Shown here one piece after another: positions 7,852 through 18,465 of a stretch of 51,198 nucleotides of DNA (the first letter of the stretch is position 1; each line of letters opens with the position of its first letter). The stretch lies in the NCBI GenBank assembly GCA_004535785.1, contig SPIB01000001.1, forward strand, positions 518,523-569,720. Reading direction: 5' to 3'. A model generated the notes under the pieces. That model saw only the letters and a list, made by a program, of their open reading frames with translations. It did no database searches and was not told the DNA's origin. Position numbers and translations under genes: made by a program. The stretch comes from Gammaproteobacteria bacterium LSUCC0112 (GTDB lineage: Bacteria; Pseudomonadota; Gammaproteobacteria; Pseudomonadales; Pseudohongiellaceae).

Positions 7852-8732
7852 GAGTGCCCCCTGCCTGACTCAGCGTCAGCATCCTGCTGCGTCATCACGG
7901 TATAAAACACCCAGCTGACCAACAGAATAATCAGGAAATAGATCAGTGACATGGCTGCCGCCGGCCCCAGATCAAACTGACCGATTGCCATTTGCACCAG
8001 ATCGATCGACAGGAAGGTGGTTGCGTTACCTGGCCCGCCGCCGGTGACCACAAACGGCTCGGTGTAAATCATAAAGGAGTCCATAAAGCGCAGCAGTACC
8101 GCAATCACCAGCACGCGCCGCATTTTGGGCAACTGGATATACCGGAACACCGCCCAGCGCGAGGCACCGTCAATACGCGCCGCCTGATAGTACGCTGGCG
8201 GAATTGATACCAGCCCGGAGTAACTCAGCAGCACCACCAGACTGGTCCAGTGCCAGACATCCATGACAATCAGCGTAATCCACGCATCCAGTGTGTCTTG
8301 TGTATAGTTGTAGTCAAAGCCGAGCTGCGTCAGTGAATAACCCAGTAAACCAATATCCACACGCGCAAATACCTGCCAGATGGTACCTACAACATTCCAT
8401 GGAATTAACAGTGGCAAGGCCATCAGCACCAGACACACCGACACGCCCCAGCCGCGCCGCGGCATGGCCAAGGCCACTGCAATACCCAGCGGAATTTCGA
8501 TCAATAAAATGATGGCGGAGAACAACAGGTTCCGCATCAAGGCGTTATGAAAGCGCTCGGATGACAGGACTTCCTGAAACCATTCCAGTCCCACCCAGTA
8601 AAACTCATTGCTGCCAAAGGAGTCCTGTACCGAGTAATTCACCACTGTCATCAGGGGGATGATGGCGCTGAACGCCACCAACAGCAGGACCGGCAACACC
8701 AGGAACCAGGCTTTGTTGTTCCAGCTTTTCAT
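7848..8732 (-). CDS. glpP: glycerol ABC transporter permease
   Basis: A 294-residue MalF-type permease with six predicted helices and the coupling loop YYQAARIDGASRWAVF followed by IQLPKMRRV. The N-terminus (KSWNNKAWFLVLPVLLLVAFS) is a typical first helix. It overlaps glpT upstream and glpQ downstream by four bases each (ATGA junctions), so the middle of this operon is translated as a coupled block. Confidence 0.88.
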   Translation of the reverse strand: MKSWNNKAWFLVLPVLLLVAFSAIIPLMTVVNYSVQDSFGSNEFYWVGLEWFQEVLSSERFHNALMRNLLFSAIILLIEIPLGIAVALAMPRRGWGVSVCLVLMALPLLIPWNVVGTIWQVFARVDIGLLGYSLTQLGFDYNYTQDTLDAWITLIVMDVWHWTSLVVLLSYSGLVSIPPAYYQAARIDGASRWAVFRYIQLPKMRRVLVIAVLLRFMDSFMIYTEPFVVTGGGPGNATTFLSIDLVQMAIGQFDLGPAAAMSLIYFLIILLVSWVFYTVMTQQDADAESGRGHS

Positions 8733-9838
8733 GTCGTTTTCTCTGCAAAAGACGCACTGACCAATCTTGCGTTCTGATAGATGCCGATACTGCCTGTTTC
8801 AAATACCACGCCGGGGTTGGCGGGAATGGCAACACCTTCCGCGACCACGATGTCCAGTAGCTGGCGACCCAGCAAGGCGCGCACAATACGATGGTGCCCG
8901 ACATCGTCGATTGCGGTCACTATCACCGGCGCCCCCTTACCCGTGTCGACAAGTCGAATAAACTCCGGTCGGATACCCAATTCAATGTTGCCTGACAACG
9001 CCGGATAACGCGTTGGCAATGCAAACCGGCAACCTTCGACGATGGCCTCATCGCCCGCCAGTTCACAGCTCAGAATATTCATGCCTGGTGAACCGATAAA
9101 TTTGCCCACAAAGGTGTGTTGTGGGTGCCGGAACAGTTCCTCCGGCGTACCCGTCTGAATCACTTCGCCCGCCAACATCACCACCACTTTGTCAGCAAAC
9201 GTCAGTGCTTCGGTCTGGTCATGCGTGACATAAATCATGGTGTGCCCAAATTCGCGATGAATCTGTTTCAGACGTGTGCGCAGTTGCCATTTCAGATGGG
9301 GATCGATCACCGTCAGCGGCTCATCAAACAGAATTGCATTGACGTCGGTTCTGACCAGACCACGGCCTAATGAAATTTTTTGTTTGTCATCCGCCGTCAG
9401 GCTACGCGCTTTTTTATGCGCCAGATGCTCCAGCCCCAGCATAACAAGGGCGTCATCGACGCGCTTTTTGATGTCGGCGTTGCCCAGCTTGTTACTGCCG
9501 CGCCGGTTGCGCAGCGGAAACGCCAGATTTTCAGCCACTGTCATGGTGTCGTAGAGCACGGGGAACTGAAACACCTGCGCAATATTGCGTTGCTCAGTAG
9601 GCAGATGGCTGACATCTGTATCATCAAACAGCAGCTGCCCCTGGCTCGGCGTAATCAACCCGGAGATGATATTGAGCAAGGTGGTTTTGCCACAGCCAGA
9701 AGGGCCGAGCAAGGCATAGGCACCGCCGTCTTCCCACACATGGGACAAGGGTTTCAAGGCATAACTATCAGCTGCACCTGCCGCTGTCGCCGACGACGCA
9801 TAACGATGCGCAATATTGTTCAGCACAATTCTCGCCAT
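8729..9838 (-). CDS. glpT: glycerol ABC transporter ATPase with degenerate signature motif
   Basis: A 369-residue MalK-type ATPase. Walker A is GPSGCGKTT, Walker B AILFDEPL with the catalytic Glu, and the H-loop VTHDQTEA is intact. The signature motif is not LSGGQ but LTADDKQ, so this subunit offers a poor second half to its partner's ATP. A C-terminal TOBE-like domain (about residues 285-360, GIRPEFIRLV) follows. Its start overlaps the stop of glpS by one base (TGATG). With GlpS it makes an asymmetric ATPase pair. The ABC family call is certain, the substrate rests on the operon. Confidence 0.87.
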   Translation of the reverse strand: MARIVLNNIAHRYASSATAAGAADSYALKPLSHVWEDGGAYALLGPSGCGKTTLLNIISGLITPSQGQLLFDDTDVSHLPTEQRNIAQVFQFPVLYDTMTVAENLAFPLRNRRGSNKLGNADIKKRVDDALVMLGLEHLAHKKARSLTADDKQKISLGRGLVRTDVNAILFDEPLTVIDPHLKWQLRTRLKQIHREFGHTMIYVTHDQTEALTFADKVVVMLAGEVIQTGTPEELFRHPQHTFVGKFIGSPGMNILSCELAGDEAIVEGCRFALPTRYPALSGNIELGIRPEFIRLVDTGKGAPVIVTAIDDVGHHRIVRALLGRQLLDIVVAEGVAIPANPGVVFETGSIGIYQNARLVSASFAEKTT

Positions 9839-10962
9839 CAGTCACTATTTCCCAAGCCAGAATCCCCCGTGTCACCTGCGGGTGCCAGACACCGTTTCCC
9901 CTCAGCATCAAACAGATAAATCTGTGCAGCACTGACGGCCAGCGTCAGCGATGAATCGGCGGGCAAATCGCGCACACCCTGCACCAGCGCGACCCAGCGC
10001 GGCACATCCGGGCCCTGCCCACCCAGTCGCACATGCACATAACTTTCCGAGCCAGTGATCTCTGTGACCTCAACGTGCGCGTTAATCAGTGCCACATCCG
10101 GCAGACCCGTTTCACTGTCAATTCTCACATGCCAGGGACGAACGGCCAGTGTGTAGGCTGCATCGGGCAGATGCGCAGCGTCAGCAGCCAATCGCATCAC
10201 AAAGTCCGCACACACCAGCTCGTTTCCGTGTTTGTGCACCGCCACTGTATTCAGCGGCGGATCCGAAAAGATGCGTGCCGTATGTACATCCACCGGCCGC
10301 TGAAATACCTCGATGGCCGGGCCAAACTGGGTGAGCCTGCCCTCATGCAGTGTCGCGGTGTTGCCACCCAACAGCAAAGCCTCGGAAGGCTCCGTGCTGG
10401 CATACACCAGAATGGCCCCGGTTCTGGCGAAGATGACCGGCAGTTCGCGTCGCAGTTCCTCGCGAAGTTTGTAATCCAGATTGGCCAGCGGTTCATCGAG
10501 TAACACCAGTTTCGCCTGCTTGACCAGCGCCCGTGCCAACGCGGTACGTTGTTGTTGCCCGCCCGACAGATCGGCGGGCAGTCGGTGCAGGTAGTCGGTG
10601 AGACGCAGCAGCTCAGCGGCTTTATGCACACGATGATGGATGGTGGCTTTATCCAGCCCGGCAACCCGCAAGGGTGAGGCTATATTTTCAAACACTGAGA
10701 GGCTGGGATAATTGATGAACTGCTGATACACCATGGCAACATCGCGCTTTTGCACGGGAATGCCACGCACATTGGCACCGTTAAAGCGAATTTCACCGGC
10801 GCTGGGCGTTTCAAGACCTGCCATCAGGCGCATCAGGGTGGTTTTGCCGGAAAGGGTTGCGCCCAGTAATACATTCAACGAGCCGGGTTGCAGCTGCAGG
10901 TTGATATCCTGAATGTGCTGCTGGTGGCCAACACGTTTACTGACGTTTATGAGTTCAAGCAT
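9838..10962 (-). CDS. glpS: glycerol ABC transporter ATPase lacking the H-loop His
   Basis: A 374-residue MalK-type ATPase, first gene of the operon. Walker A is GATLSGKTT, the signature LSGGQQQR is canonical and Walker B is VLLDEPLANLD. The switch region reads VYASTEPSEA where VTHDxxEA is expected, so the H-loop His is missing. C-terminal TOBE-like region about residues 255-360. Its intact signature would complete the site whose Walker motifs belong to GlpT. No glpD, glpK or GlpR gene is next to the operon here, unlike in rhizobia. The 107-base gap to the divergent gene at 11070 should hold its promoter, but I see no convincing -35/-10 pair. Confidence 0.87.
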   Translation of the reverse strand: MLELINVSKRVGHQQHIQDINLQLQPGSLNVLLGATLSGKTTLMRLMAGLETPSAGEIRFNGANVRGIPVQKRDVAMVYQQFINYPSLSVFENIASPLRVAGLDKATIHHRVHKAAELLRLTDYLHRLPADLSGGQQQRTALARALVKQAKLVLLDEPLANLDYKLREELRRELPVIFARTGAILVYASTEPSEALLLGGNTATLHEGRLTQFGPAIEVFQRPVDVHTARIFSDPPLNTVAVHKHGNELVCADFVMRLAADAAHLPDAAYTLAVRPWHVRIDSETGLPDVALINAHVEVTEITGSESYVHVRLGGQGPDVPRWVALVQGVRDLPADSSLTLAVSAAQIYLFDAEGKRCLAPAGDTGDSGLGNSD

Positions 10963-11069
10963 TGTTTTTATTCGGGTCTGTTTTTTATGGCACCAAGTGA
11001 ACCATACTGTGTGCCAGCAAGTCTTCCACTTTTACGTCCCAATCTTGCTCAACACAACGCGGAGCCAAC

Positions 11070-11954
11070 ATGAAAAAATTAGATCCGGTCGAACGACGTG
11101 TGTATGAACTCTATGACAAATACTGCCACGGTGAAATAGATCGACGGCAGTTTTTCAAACGTGCGGCGGCACTGACGATTGGTGGTCTGTCAGCACTGAG
11201 CATTGCCGAATCATTGATCCCTGATTACGCCAAAGCGCAGCAGATCATGTTTACTGACACGCGCATCAAGGCGCGTTATGTCGACTACCCGTCACCCGGC
11301 GGCACGTCCGGCACCATGCGCGGTTATCTGGTCACCCCCTCGGGAGACGGCCCTTTCCCGGCGATACTGGTGATGCACGAAAATCGTGGGCTCAATCCTT
11401 ACGTCGAAGATGTGGCAAGGCGAGCCGCGGTGGCAGGTTTTCTGGCACTGGCACCAGACGGACTGGCGCCGATCGGTGGTTATCCGGGCAATGATGATGA
11501 AGGTCGCACCATGCAAGCCTCCCTCAATCAGGATCAACTGCGTCAGGACATGCTCAACAGCGCGCGCTTTGTAAAAAACCATGCGTTGTCGACTGGCAAA
11601 CTTGGCGCCACCGGCTTTTGCTGGGGCGGTGCCACGACCAACTTTCTGGCAGTGACCATGGGTGATGAACTGCAGGCCGGGGTACCTTTTTACGGCAGAG
11701 CGCCTGATCCAGCGCTGGTCCCCAACATCAAAGCCGCGATGATGGTGCAGTATGCAGAAGATGACGAAGGCGTAAACGCCACACGCGAACCCTACCGCGA
11801 GGCCATGACAGCAGCGGGTGTCACCCATGAAATGCATACCTATCCCGGGACACTGCATGGTTTCCACAACGATTCCACGCCGAGATTCAACAAAGAAGCG
11901 GCAGATCTCGCCTGGGAAAGGACCATTGCGTTTTTTAATGCACACCTGCGGTGA
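11070..11954 (+). CDS. yghX: Tat-exported dienelactone hydrolase-family protein (YghX-like)
   Basis: A 294-residue alpha/beta hydrolase closely resembling Escherichia coli YghX. The N-terminus has a twin-arginine signal (DRRQFFKRAAAL, about residues 24-35). The hydrolase has the DLH nucleophile elbow GFCWGG (Cys about 183), an acidic residue in AEDDEGVN (about 231) and the His in TLHGFHND (about 263). The dienelactone hydrolase triad is Cys-Asp-His. It also shares HENRGLNPYVEDVARRAA and APDGL-GGYPGND with YghX. Physiological substrate unknown. It is divergent from glpS and only 41 bases from pntAA, so it may share a transcript with the transhydrogenase genes. Confidence 0.85.
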   Translation: MKKLDPVERRVYELYDKYCHGEIDRRQFFKRAAALTIGGLSALSIAESLIPDYAKAQQIMFTDTRIKARYVDYPSPGGTSGTMRGYLVTPSGDGPFPAILVMHENRGLNPYVEDVARRAAVAGFLALAPDGLAPIGGYPGNDDEGRTMQASLNQDQLRQDMLNSARFVKNHALSTGKLGATGFCWGGATTNFLAVTMGDELQAGVPFYGRAPDPALVPNIKAAMMVQYAEDDEGVNATREPYREAMTAAGVTHEMHTYPGTLHGFHNDSTPRFNKEAADLAWERTIAFFNAHLR

Positions 11955-11995
11955 TAAACTGCGCACCACCTGAACAACAACAAGGAGTCATCAGG

Positions 11996-13132
11996 ATGTC
12001 GATCACCATCAGTGTACCCAGAGAAACCCGCGCAGGAGAGCAGCGGGTTGCGCTGGTACCGGAAATTGTTAAAAAACTCATTGCACTGGGCACAACAGTG
12101 CAAATTCAATCCGATGCCGGCGACTTGGCCGGTTACAGCGACGACGACTACAAAGCCGCTGGCGCCAGTATTCACAATGCCAGTGATGTGATGCAGTCCG
12201 CCACCATTGTGTTGACGGTCAATCCGCTTGATCTTGAGCAGATTCAGCGCTTGCCCGAGCAATCTATTCTGATCGGTTATCTGAACCCGTGGTCGGAAAC
12301 GGAACGCTTCAGCGCCCTGCAACACAAACACATCAGCGCGTTTTCCATGGAAATGGTGCCGCGTATTTCACGCGCCCAGGCCATGGATGCCTTGTCTTCA
12401 CAAGCCTCTATCGCCGGCTACAAAGCGGTGCTGATGGCGGCTTCGTTATCCGGCAAATTTTTCCCCATGCTCACCACCGCGGCAGGCACCGTGCGGCCCT
12501 CCAAAGTACTGATTATTGGCGCCGGTGTAGCCGGTCTGCAGGCTATTGCTACCGCGCGTCGACTGGGCGCCATTGTTGAGGGTTACGATGTGCGCGCCGC
12601 CGTGAAAGAGCAGGTGGAATCGCTGGGCGCCAAATTTGTGGATATCGACATCAAAGCCGAGGGCAGTGGTGGTTATGCACGTGAACTGACCGCTGAAGAA
12701 ATGCAATTGCAGCAGGACATTCTGGCACGCCATATTGCCGCGGCCGATGTGGTCATCTGCACGGCGGCGATTCCCGGCCGGCCGTCGCCTCGCATCATTA
12801 CCACCGCCATGGTGGAAGCCATGAAAGGCGGCTCAGTGATTGTGGATCTGGCCGCAGAAGGCGGCGGCAACTGCGAGCTGACTCAGGCAGGTAAAAACAT
12901 TGTGCATCAGCGCGTGACCGTTGCCGGCCCGCTGAATGTGCCGGGTACCGTGCCCAATCATGCCAGCGAACTGTATGCAAAAAACCTGTTCAACATGCTG
13001 AGTCTGATCATCAAGGATGGCGCGGTGCACATTGACCTTGAGGATCAGATTCTCAAGGACAGCCTGATCACCCACGCCGGGGACATTGTGAATGCCGGTG
13101 TACGAGACCGCTTGCGGAAACCGGGCGCCTGA
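11996..13132 (+). CDS. pntAA: NAD(P) transhydrogenase subunit alpha part 1
   Basis: The NAD(H)-binding domain I of proton-translocating transhydrogenase, 378 residues. The N-terminus SITISVPRETRAGEQRVAL is the alanine dehydrogenase/PNT signature. The Rossmann motif GAGVAGLQAIATARRLGA (about 172-190) binds NAD, and VIVDLAAEGGGNCELT is the conserved strand near the C-terminus. Start 11996 chosen for AAGGAG about nine bases upstream. In this genome the alpha subunit is split, with its membrane part encoded by the next gene, as is common in proteobacteria outside enterics. Works with PntAB and PntB to reduce NADP with NADH using proton motive force. Confidence 0.95.
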   Translation: MSITISVPRETRAGEQRVALVPEIVKKLIALGTTVQIQSDAGDLAGYSDDDYKAAGASIHNASDVMQSATIVLTVNPLDLEQIQRLPEQSILIGYLNPWSETERFSALQHKHISAFSMEMVPRISRAQAMDALSSQASIAGYKAVLMAASLSGKFFPMLTTAAGTVRPSKVLIIGAGVAGLQAIATARRLGAIVEGYDVRAAVKEQVESLGAKFVDIDIKAEGSGGYARELTAEEMQLQQDILARHIAAADVVICTAAIPGRPSPRIITTAMVEAMKGGSVIVDLAAEGGGNCELTQAGKNIVHQRVTVAGPLNVPGTVPNHASELYAKNLFNMLSLIIKDGAVHIDLEDQILKDSLITHAGDIVNAGVRDRLRKPGA

Positions 13133-13158
13133 AAACACCTTAAAAAAGGGGATACAAC

Positions 13159-13467
13159 ATGATTGAAGGATTAGCTGCACTGTACATTTTTCTGCTGGCC
13201 GGGTTTACCGGCTTTGAAATCATCAGCCGGGTGCCGGTCATTCTGCACACACCGTTAATGTCAGGCTCAAATTTTGTGCACGGCATTGTGTTGGTGGGCG
13301 CCATGATTGCGCTCGGCATTGCCGAGACCACCTCACAACAAGTGATTGGTTTTATTGCCGTATTACTGGCAGCAGGCAACGCTGTGGGTGGCTATGTGGT
13401 CACTGAACGTATGCTGGAAATGTTCAAAACCACTGGAAAGCAAGACAACAAGGGAGCTCACAAATAA
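13159..13467 (+). CDS. pntAB: NAD(P) transhydrogenase subunit alpha part 2
   Basis: A 102-residue membrane protein with three to four helices: the transmembrane part of the split alpha subunit. The conserved pieces GFEIISRVPVILHTPLMSG and NFVHGIVLVGAMI are visible. AGGGGATACAAC precedes the ATG. It stops immediately before the pntB start (next base is the A of ATG), indicating coupled translation and fixed stoichiometry. Confidence 0.95.
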   Translation: MIEGLAALYIFLLAGFTGFEIISRVPVILHTPLMSGSNFVHGIVLVGAMIALGIAETTSQQVIGFIAVLLAAGNAVGGYVVTERMLEMFKTTGKQDNKGAHK

Positions 13468-14892
13468 ATGGAACTTATCATTCAAATCAGTTACCTGCTG
13501 GCCGCGGTACTGTTTATTCTTGGCCTCAAACAGATGAGCTCGCCGGTCACCGCAAGGCGCGGCATTCACTGGGCGGGTGCCGGCATGGTGGTGGCGACAC
13601 TGGTGACGTTTGCGGCCGAAGAAATCACCGGTAACGAACAGGCCGCCACCAATGTCATGCTGATCATCATTGCCATAGCGCTGGGTGGTGGTTATGCCTG
13701 GTACACCGGTAAACGTGTGGCGATGACCGATATGCCGCAGATGATTGCCATGTACAACGGCATGGGCGGCGGCGCTGCAGCAGCTATTGCCGCAGTGGAA
13801 TTGCTCAAGGCACAAGCCGCTGTTCAGTCAGGCTCATACAGCAGCATTCCTGATTATCTGGGTGCTGACGTCACCGTTCTGGCTATCCTCGGCGCGATCA
13901 TCGGTACCATTGCCTTCAGCGGCAGTATCATCGCCTGGGCAAAACTCGACGGCAGACTCAATACCAGCAAACTGTTGCCACAGCAGCAGCTGATCAATCT
14001 GATCCTGGCCGTGGTTCTGGTCGTTCTGGCCGTGAATGTTTACCTGTCAGGCAGTCTTAATCTGATCATTGCATTTTTTGTGTTGGCATTGGTGCTGGGC
14101 GTATTTATTACGGTGCCGGTGGGCGGCGCGGATATGCCGGTGATCATTTCGCTGTTTAACGCCCTGACCGGACTCGCTGTGGGTTTTGAAGGGTATGTAC
14201 TGGGCAATGCTGCCATGATCATCGCAGGCACCGTGGTGGGATCAGCCGGCACCTTGCTGACTCACTTGATGGCCAAAGCCATGAACCGCTCCGTGGCCAA
14301 TGTGTTCTTCAGTGGCTTTGGCACCGGCCCGGCGGCAGAAGCAAGCGCTGATATCGGTGGCACACAGAAAGAAGTTCAGGCGCAGGACGTCGGCATCATG
14401 ATGGCCTATGCCACGCAGGTCATTGTGATTCCAGGCTATGGTATGGCGGTCGCACAGGCTCAACACAAGATCTGGGAACTTACGCAGTTGCTCACCGAAA
14501 AGGGCGTCAAGGTGAAGTTTGCCATTCACCCGGTGGCAGGACGTATGCCTGGTCACATGAACGTGTTGCTGGCGGAAGCCGGCGTGCCCTATGACATGAT
14601 TTATGACATGGAAGACATCAATGCCGACTTCCCCAACACAACCGTGACCCTGGTGATTGGCGCCAACGATGTGGTGAATCCGGCCGCCAAAAAAGATCCT
14701 TCCAGCCCCTTGTTTGGCATGCCAACACTCAATGCTGAAGCTTCACAAAACGTGATTGTCATCAAGCGTGGACGTGGCACCGGATTCTCCGGTGTTGAGA
14801 ATCCGCTTTTTGTGGCAGACAACACGCGCATGTTATTTGGTGACGGTCAGAAGGTTGCCAACGAGCTGATTCAGGCGGTGAAGGAACTTTAA
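13468..14892 (+). CDS. pntB: NAD(P) transhydrogenase subunit beta
   Basis: A 474-residue protein with about nine N-terminal membrane helices (domain II, to about residue 270) and a soluble C-terminal NADP(H)-binding domain III. Visible markers are GYGMAVAQAQHKIWEL, the loop PVAGRMPGHMNVLLAEA and VIGANDVVNPAAKKDP, all diagnostic of PntB. It completes the enzyme that makes NADPH from NADH and the proton gradient. It converges on putA with only 12 bases between the stop codons and no hairpin. Confidence 0.96.
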   Translation: MELIIQISYLLAAVLFILGLKQMSSPVTARRGIHWAGAGMVVATLVTFAAEEITGNEQAATNVMLIIIAIALGGGYAWYTGKRVAMTDMPQMIAMYNGMGGGAAAAIAAVELLKAQAAVQSGSYSSIPDYLGADVTVLAILGAIIGTIAFSGSIIAWAKLDGRLNTSKLLPQQQLINLILAVVLVVLAVNVYLSGSLNLIIAFFVLALVLGVFITVPVGGADMPVIISLFNALTGLAVGFEGYVLGNAAMIIAGTVVGSAGTLLTHLMAKAMNRSVANVFFSGFGTGPAAEASADIGGTQKEVQAQDVGIMMAYATQVIVIPGYGMAVAQAQHKIWELTQLLTEKGVKVKFAIHPVAGRMPGHMNVLLAEAGVPYDMIYDMEDINADFPNTTVTLVIGANDVVNPAAKKDPSSPLFGMPTLNAEASQNVIVIKRGRGTGFSGVENPLFVADNTRMLFGDGQKVANELIQAVKEL

Positions 14893-14904
14893 TCAAACAA
14901 CAGG

Positions 14905-17900
14905 TTAGTAACCTCCAGCCAACAACGCCGCATTCCCGCCGGCTGCGGCGGTGTTGATGGTCAAGGTCTGCTCGCTGGCAAAACGGTAAAACTGCAAAGG
15001 GTCACACGCCTCTTGCGCGGTCATGACCGGGACGATCGCGCCGCCGCGTTGCGCGAGTTGTTGCCGCATAGAGCGTATCGCGTCTGTCTCACCACTGAGT
15101 AACACCACACCCGCCAGCGGCATGTTGTCAGCGGTAATGGCATGGCTGACAAACGCAGCATCAACCAACCGACGTTGCTGAACAGCCACGCGTGGCACGC
15201 CAGCCTTGATCAGAATGTCGACCATTTGCCGAGCGGCGTCCTGCTGATGACTTGCCACCTGCAAAGCAACCGTGTTTCCGGCCAACAGGGCTGCCGCCAC
15301 TGCAACAGTCATCCGCAGTGTCTCATCGTTGGTGCGCGCCCCTCTGCCAGACTCCCTGCCAGACTCTTTATCGCTTTCTGTCTCGGTCACCGCCGAGGCC
15401 TCTGCATCCACCAGTAAAATCAGACCGCGACCGCGACGGCGTAACTCATTGCTTTCACCGGTCGGGCCGGGCAGTTTGACCGCCGCGAATTCCGTTTGCG
15501 CCTGTTGCACACGTTGTTGAATCACCGTGACACAATGGGCACAAGGATCTTCAGCAGCGCTGGAGACAAACCGACGCAAATACCACGGCCCGCCGGCCTT
15601 GGGCCCGGTGCCAGACAATCCCTCGCCACCAAATGGTTGTACACCCACCACGGCGCCAATCATGTTGCGATTCACATACACGTTCCCGATATGGGCGGCG
15701 GCTGCGAGACGCTGGGCACGACTGTCAATCCGGCTTTGTATGCCCATGGTCAGACCATACCCCAACGCGTTGATCTGTGTGATCACCTCCTCGGGCTCCC
15801 CTGTCCAACGCACCACCTGAAGAACCGGGCCAAATATCTCCGCCCCAAGCTGGCTGATGTGCTCAATCTGGAACGCCACCGGCGCGATGAATCGGTGGCC
15901 CGTGGTGTTCAACAACGACGAACCCAAGGGCACTTCGCAGATCAGCCGGGCGTCGCGTTTTAATCGCTCAACGTGCGACAGCACAGTATTGTAGGCGTGA
16001 TCATCAATCAGCGGTCCCACGTCGGTTGCCAGATCTGCGGGATCTCCGACACACAACAACTGCATGGCTCCGGACAGCATCTCAAGCACCTGATCGGCAA
16101 TACTGTCCTGCACACACAATAATCGTAATGCCGAACAACGTTGTCCCGCAGACCGGAACGCACTTTGGATTACCGCGTCTACGACCTGTTCCGGCAGCGC
16201 CGTGGAATCCACCAGCATGGCGTTGATGCCACCGGTTTCTGCAATCAGCGGCAGCACCGGGCCTGGTTTTGCTGCAAGCACCCGATTGATGTGTTGAGCA
16301 ACCGCCGTGGATCCGGTAAAACACACGCCGGCACACAAGGGATGAGCGACCAGCGCCGCACCGATACGTTCGCCAGCGCCGTGCAGCATGATCAAGACCT
16401 GCTGCGGGATGCCCGCTTCGTGCAACAACGCCACCATGCGACATGCAATGTAAGGCGTTTGTTCAGCAGGTTTCGCAGCAACAGTATTGCCGGTGACCAA
16501 TGCGGCAGCAATCTGGCCGGTAAAAATGGCTAACGGAAAATTCCATGGACTGATGCACACAAACACACCGCGTCCTTGTTGTTCATACCCTTGCAGCGGC
16601 AATTGTTCCGCCTGATCTGCGTAGTAACGCAAAAAATCCACGGCTTCACGCACTTCGGCAACCGTATCGCCCAGCGTTTTGAAGGCCTCTTTTACCAACA
16701 ATGCACAAAACACTGGCAACTTTGCCTGCAACAGATCCGCTGCCCGACGCAGTATCGATGCCCGTTCAAAGACCGGCACTGTGCGCCACACAGAAAATGC
16801 CTCTGACAGTTGTACCATCGCCTGATCCACCTGCGCGTCCGGGCTTTCCGGGCAGGTCGTCAGGTGGGTGTTCTCCATGGCCGCACGTATCAAAGTGCGC
16901 TGGTAAAAATCCGTCAGATCGAGACCCACAGAGTTTGTGCGTCCGCCCCCCATTGCATCACAAAAAAGATCACTGGGCAGCGGCATCGTCGCGGTGACGT
17001 GCAACTGCGTCATCGGTGATATCAACAGATCCTCCGGTGCCAGTGATGGGTCAGCCAGTTGGTGCACAAACGAAGAATTGGCACCGTTTTCCAGCAATCG
17101 CCGCACCAGATAGGCCAACAAATCTTTGTGCTCGCCAACCGGGGCATACACCCGGCAAACAATCCGGGGAACTTTAAGCACCTCGCGATAGATGCCCTCG
17201 CCCATGCCATGCAAGCGCTGTAACTCAAAACTGACACCCGCCGCATTGGCCATATTCAAAATCGCGGCAATGGTGCCCGCATTATGGCTGGCAAATTGTG
17301 GATAAATGACATCGGACTGTTTCAGCAAGGCGTTGGCGCAGGCAAGATATGACACGTCGGTATGCTGCTTCTGGGTGAATACCGGATAGTCAGTCAGACC
17401 CAACTCCTGCGCGCGTTTTATCTCCGCATCCCAGTAAGCACCCTTGACCAGACGTACCATAAAATACAAACGGTATTGCCGGGCGATGGCAGCCACGGCC
17501 TCTATCACCGGCAACGCCCGCGTTTGATACGCCTGAATCGCCAGACCAAACCCGCGCCACAAGGGGAACTGCAATGCGATGCGCCTGGCGAGGGCGTCCA
17601 GCAAGTCCAGCGACAGCTCCAACCGCTCGACTTCCTCCGCATCGATGGTCAGATTAATATTTGCGGCGGCGGCCTTTTCGATCAGTTGCCAGAGTCGCGG
17701 CAACAGTTCGTCGGATACGCGTGTGCGTTGCAGCACTTCATAACGCGGGCACAAGGCGCTGAGTTTGATTGAAATACCGTCAGACGATGTTGAGCTGCTG
17801 GCCACCGCGTTGATGGCCGCCAGATACGCTGCCTGATAACGCCGGGCATCCGCGTCGGTACGGGCCCCTTCACCCAACATGTCATACGAAAAACGCAAGC

Positions 17901-18435
17901 TGCGCAGACTGCGTCGGGCGCGATCGGCCTCGCCCATCGCCTCTTGAATCGTGCGTCCTAACACAAATTGTTTGCCCAGCAACTGTATCGAGCGCACCGT
18001 GGCAGCCACCACCGCCTCGGCTCCCAGGCGATGCAACAGACCACCGGCTCCGTCGGCATCCGGCAGGAATTTTTTGGACAAGGCTATCGCCGTTGCTGAC
18101 AAGCTACCGCCGAACTCGCCACGCCCCAGTTGATCAGCCGTCAGTGCAATCGCCGTGGGCACATCCGGCACCCGCAATAAGGCTTCGGCGAGTCGCATCA
18201 ACGCCAGACCTTCATTGCTGGAAATCGGGAATTCGCGCAACAGGGTTTCCAACGCCCAGAACGGCGCCGGGTGAGCGCGTACCTGCTCTACCCACGGGCT
18301 GGCCATGGACACAACTTTTGCCCAGTCCGGCAAGTGCCCTGCCAGACTGCTGACCAGCTCACCCACCACGTCCGCCTCGTTGCGATAGGGACTTGGCAGT
18401 CGGGGCTGTTCCGCTGCCAGCGCAAATGCGCTCAT
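14905..18435 (-). CDS. putA: bifunctional proline dehydrogenase / delta-1-pyrroline-5-carboxylate dehydrogenase
   Basis: A 1176-residue PutA. The N-terminal half is the FAD proline dehydrogenase barrel ([31 protein letters not shown]). The C-terminal half is the aldehyde dehydrogenase ([14 protein letters not shown], Glu region [11 protein letters not shown], catalytic Cys in [12 protein letters not shown]). It oxidises proline to glutamate with substrate channelling. There is no N-terminal ribbon-helix-helix domain, so it is not a repressor. A C-terminal extension after about residue 960 makes it a type-B-like PutA. That extension contains a polar low-complexity linker with a small ESGR repeat, seen as a DNA tandem repeat near 15345-15380. 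Thirty bases upstream ends the histidine-kinase-like gene, likely cotranscribed. Confidence 0.95.
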   Translation of the reverse strand: MSAFALAAEQPRLPSPYRNEADVVGELVSSLAGHLPDWAKVVSMASPWVEQVRAHPAPFWALETLLREFPISSNEGLALMRLAEALLRVPDVPTAIALTADQLGRGEFGGSLSATAIALSKKFLPDADGAGGLLHRLGAEAVVAATVRSIQLLGKQFVLGRTIQEAMGEADRARRSLRSLRFSYDMLGEGARTDADARRYQAAYLAAINAVASSSTSSDGISIKLSALCPRYEVLQRTRVSDELLPRLWQLIEKAAAANINLTIDAEEVERLELSLDLLDALARRIALQFPLWRGFGLAIQAYQTRALPVIEAVAAIARQYRLYFMVRLVKGAYWDAEIKRAQELGLTDYPVFTQKQHTDVSYLACANALLKQSDVIYPQFASHNAGTIAAILNMANAAGVSFELQRLHGMGEGIYREVLKVPRIVCRVYAPVGEHKDLLAYLVRRLLENGANSSFVHQLADPSLAPEDLLISPMTQLHVTATMPLPSDLFCDAMGGGRTNSVGLDLTDFYQRTLIRAAMENTHLTTCPESPDAQVDQAMVQLSEAFSVWRTVPVFERASILRRAADLLQAKLPVFCALLVKEAFKTLGDTVAEVREAVDFLRYYADQAEQLPLQGYEQQGRGVFVCISPWNFPLAIFTGQIAAALVTGNTVAAKPAEQTPYIACRMVALLHEAGIPQQVLIMLHGAGERIGAALVAHPLCAGVCFTGSTAVAQHINRVLAAKPGPVLPLIAETGGINAMLVDSTALPEQVVDAVIQSAFRSAGQRCSALRLLCVQDSIADQVLEMLSGAMQLLCVGDPADLATDVGPLIDDHAYNTVLSHVERLKRDARLICEVPLGSSLLNTTGHRFIAPVAFQIEHISQLGAEIFGPVLQVVRWTGEPEEVITQINALGYGLTMGIQSRIDSRAQRLAAAAHIGNVYVNRNMIGAVVGVQPFGGEGLSGTGPKAGGPWYLRRFVSSAAEDPCAHCVTVIQQRVQQAQTEFAAVKLPGPTGESNELRRRGRGLILLVDAEASAVTETESDKESGRESGRGARTNDETLRMTVAVAAALLAGNTVALQVASHQQDAARQMVDILIKAGVPRVAVQQRRLVDAAFVSHAITADNMPLAGVVLLSGETDAIRSMRQQLAQRGGAIVPVMTAQEACDPLQFYRFASEQTLTINTAAAGGNAALLAGGY

Positions 18436-18465
18436 GTGGAGCCCTCAATTAAATGAATGGCGTAC

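Noticed and set aside
11292-11969. 225-codon minus-strand open frame
   Set aside because: Lies wholly opposite the yghX-like gene, has no ribosome site and low-complexity Cys/His-rich translation typical of a shadow frame.
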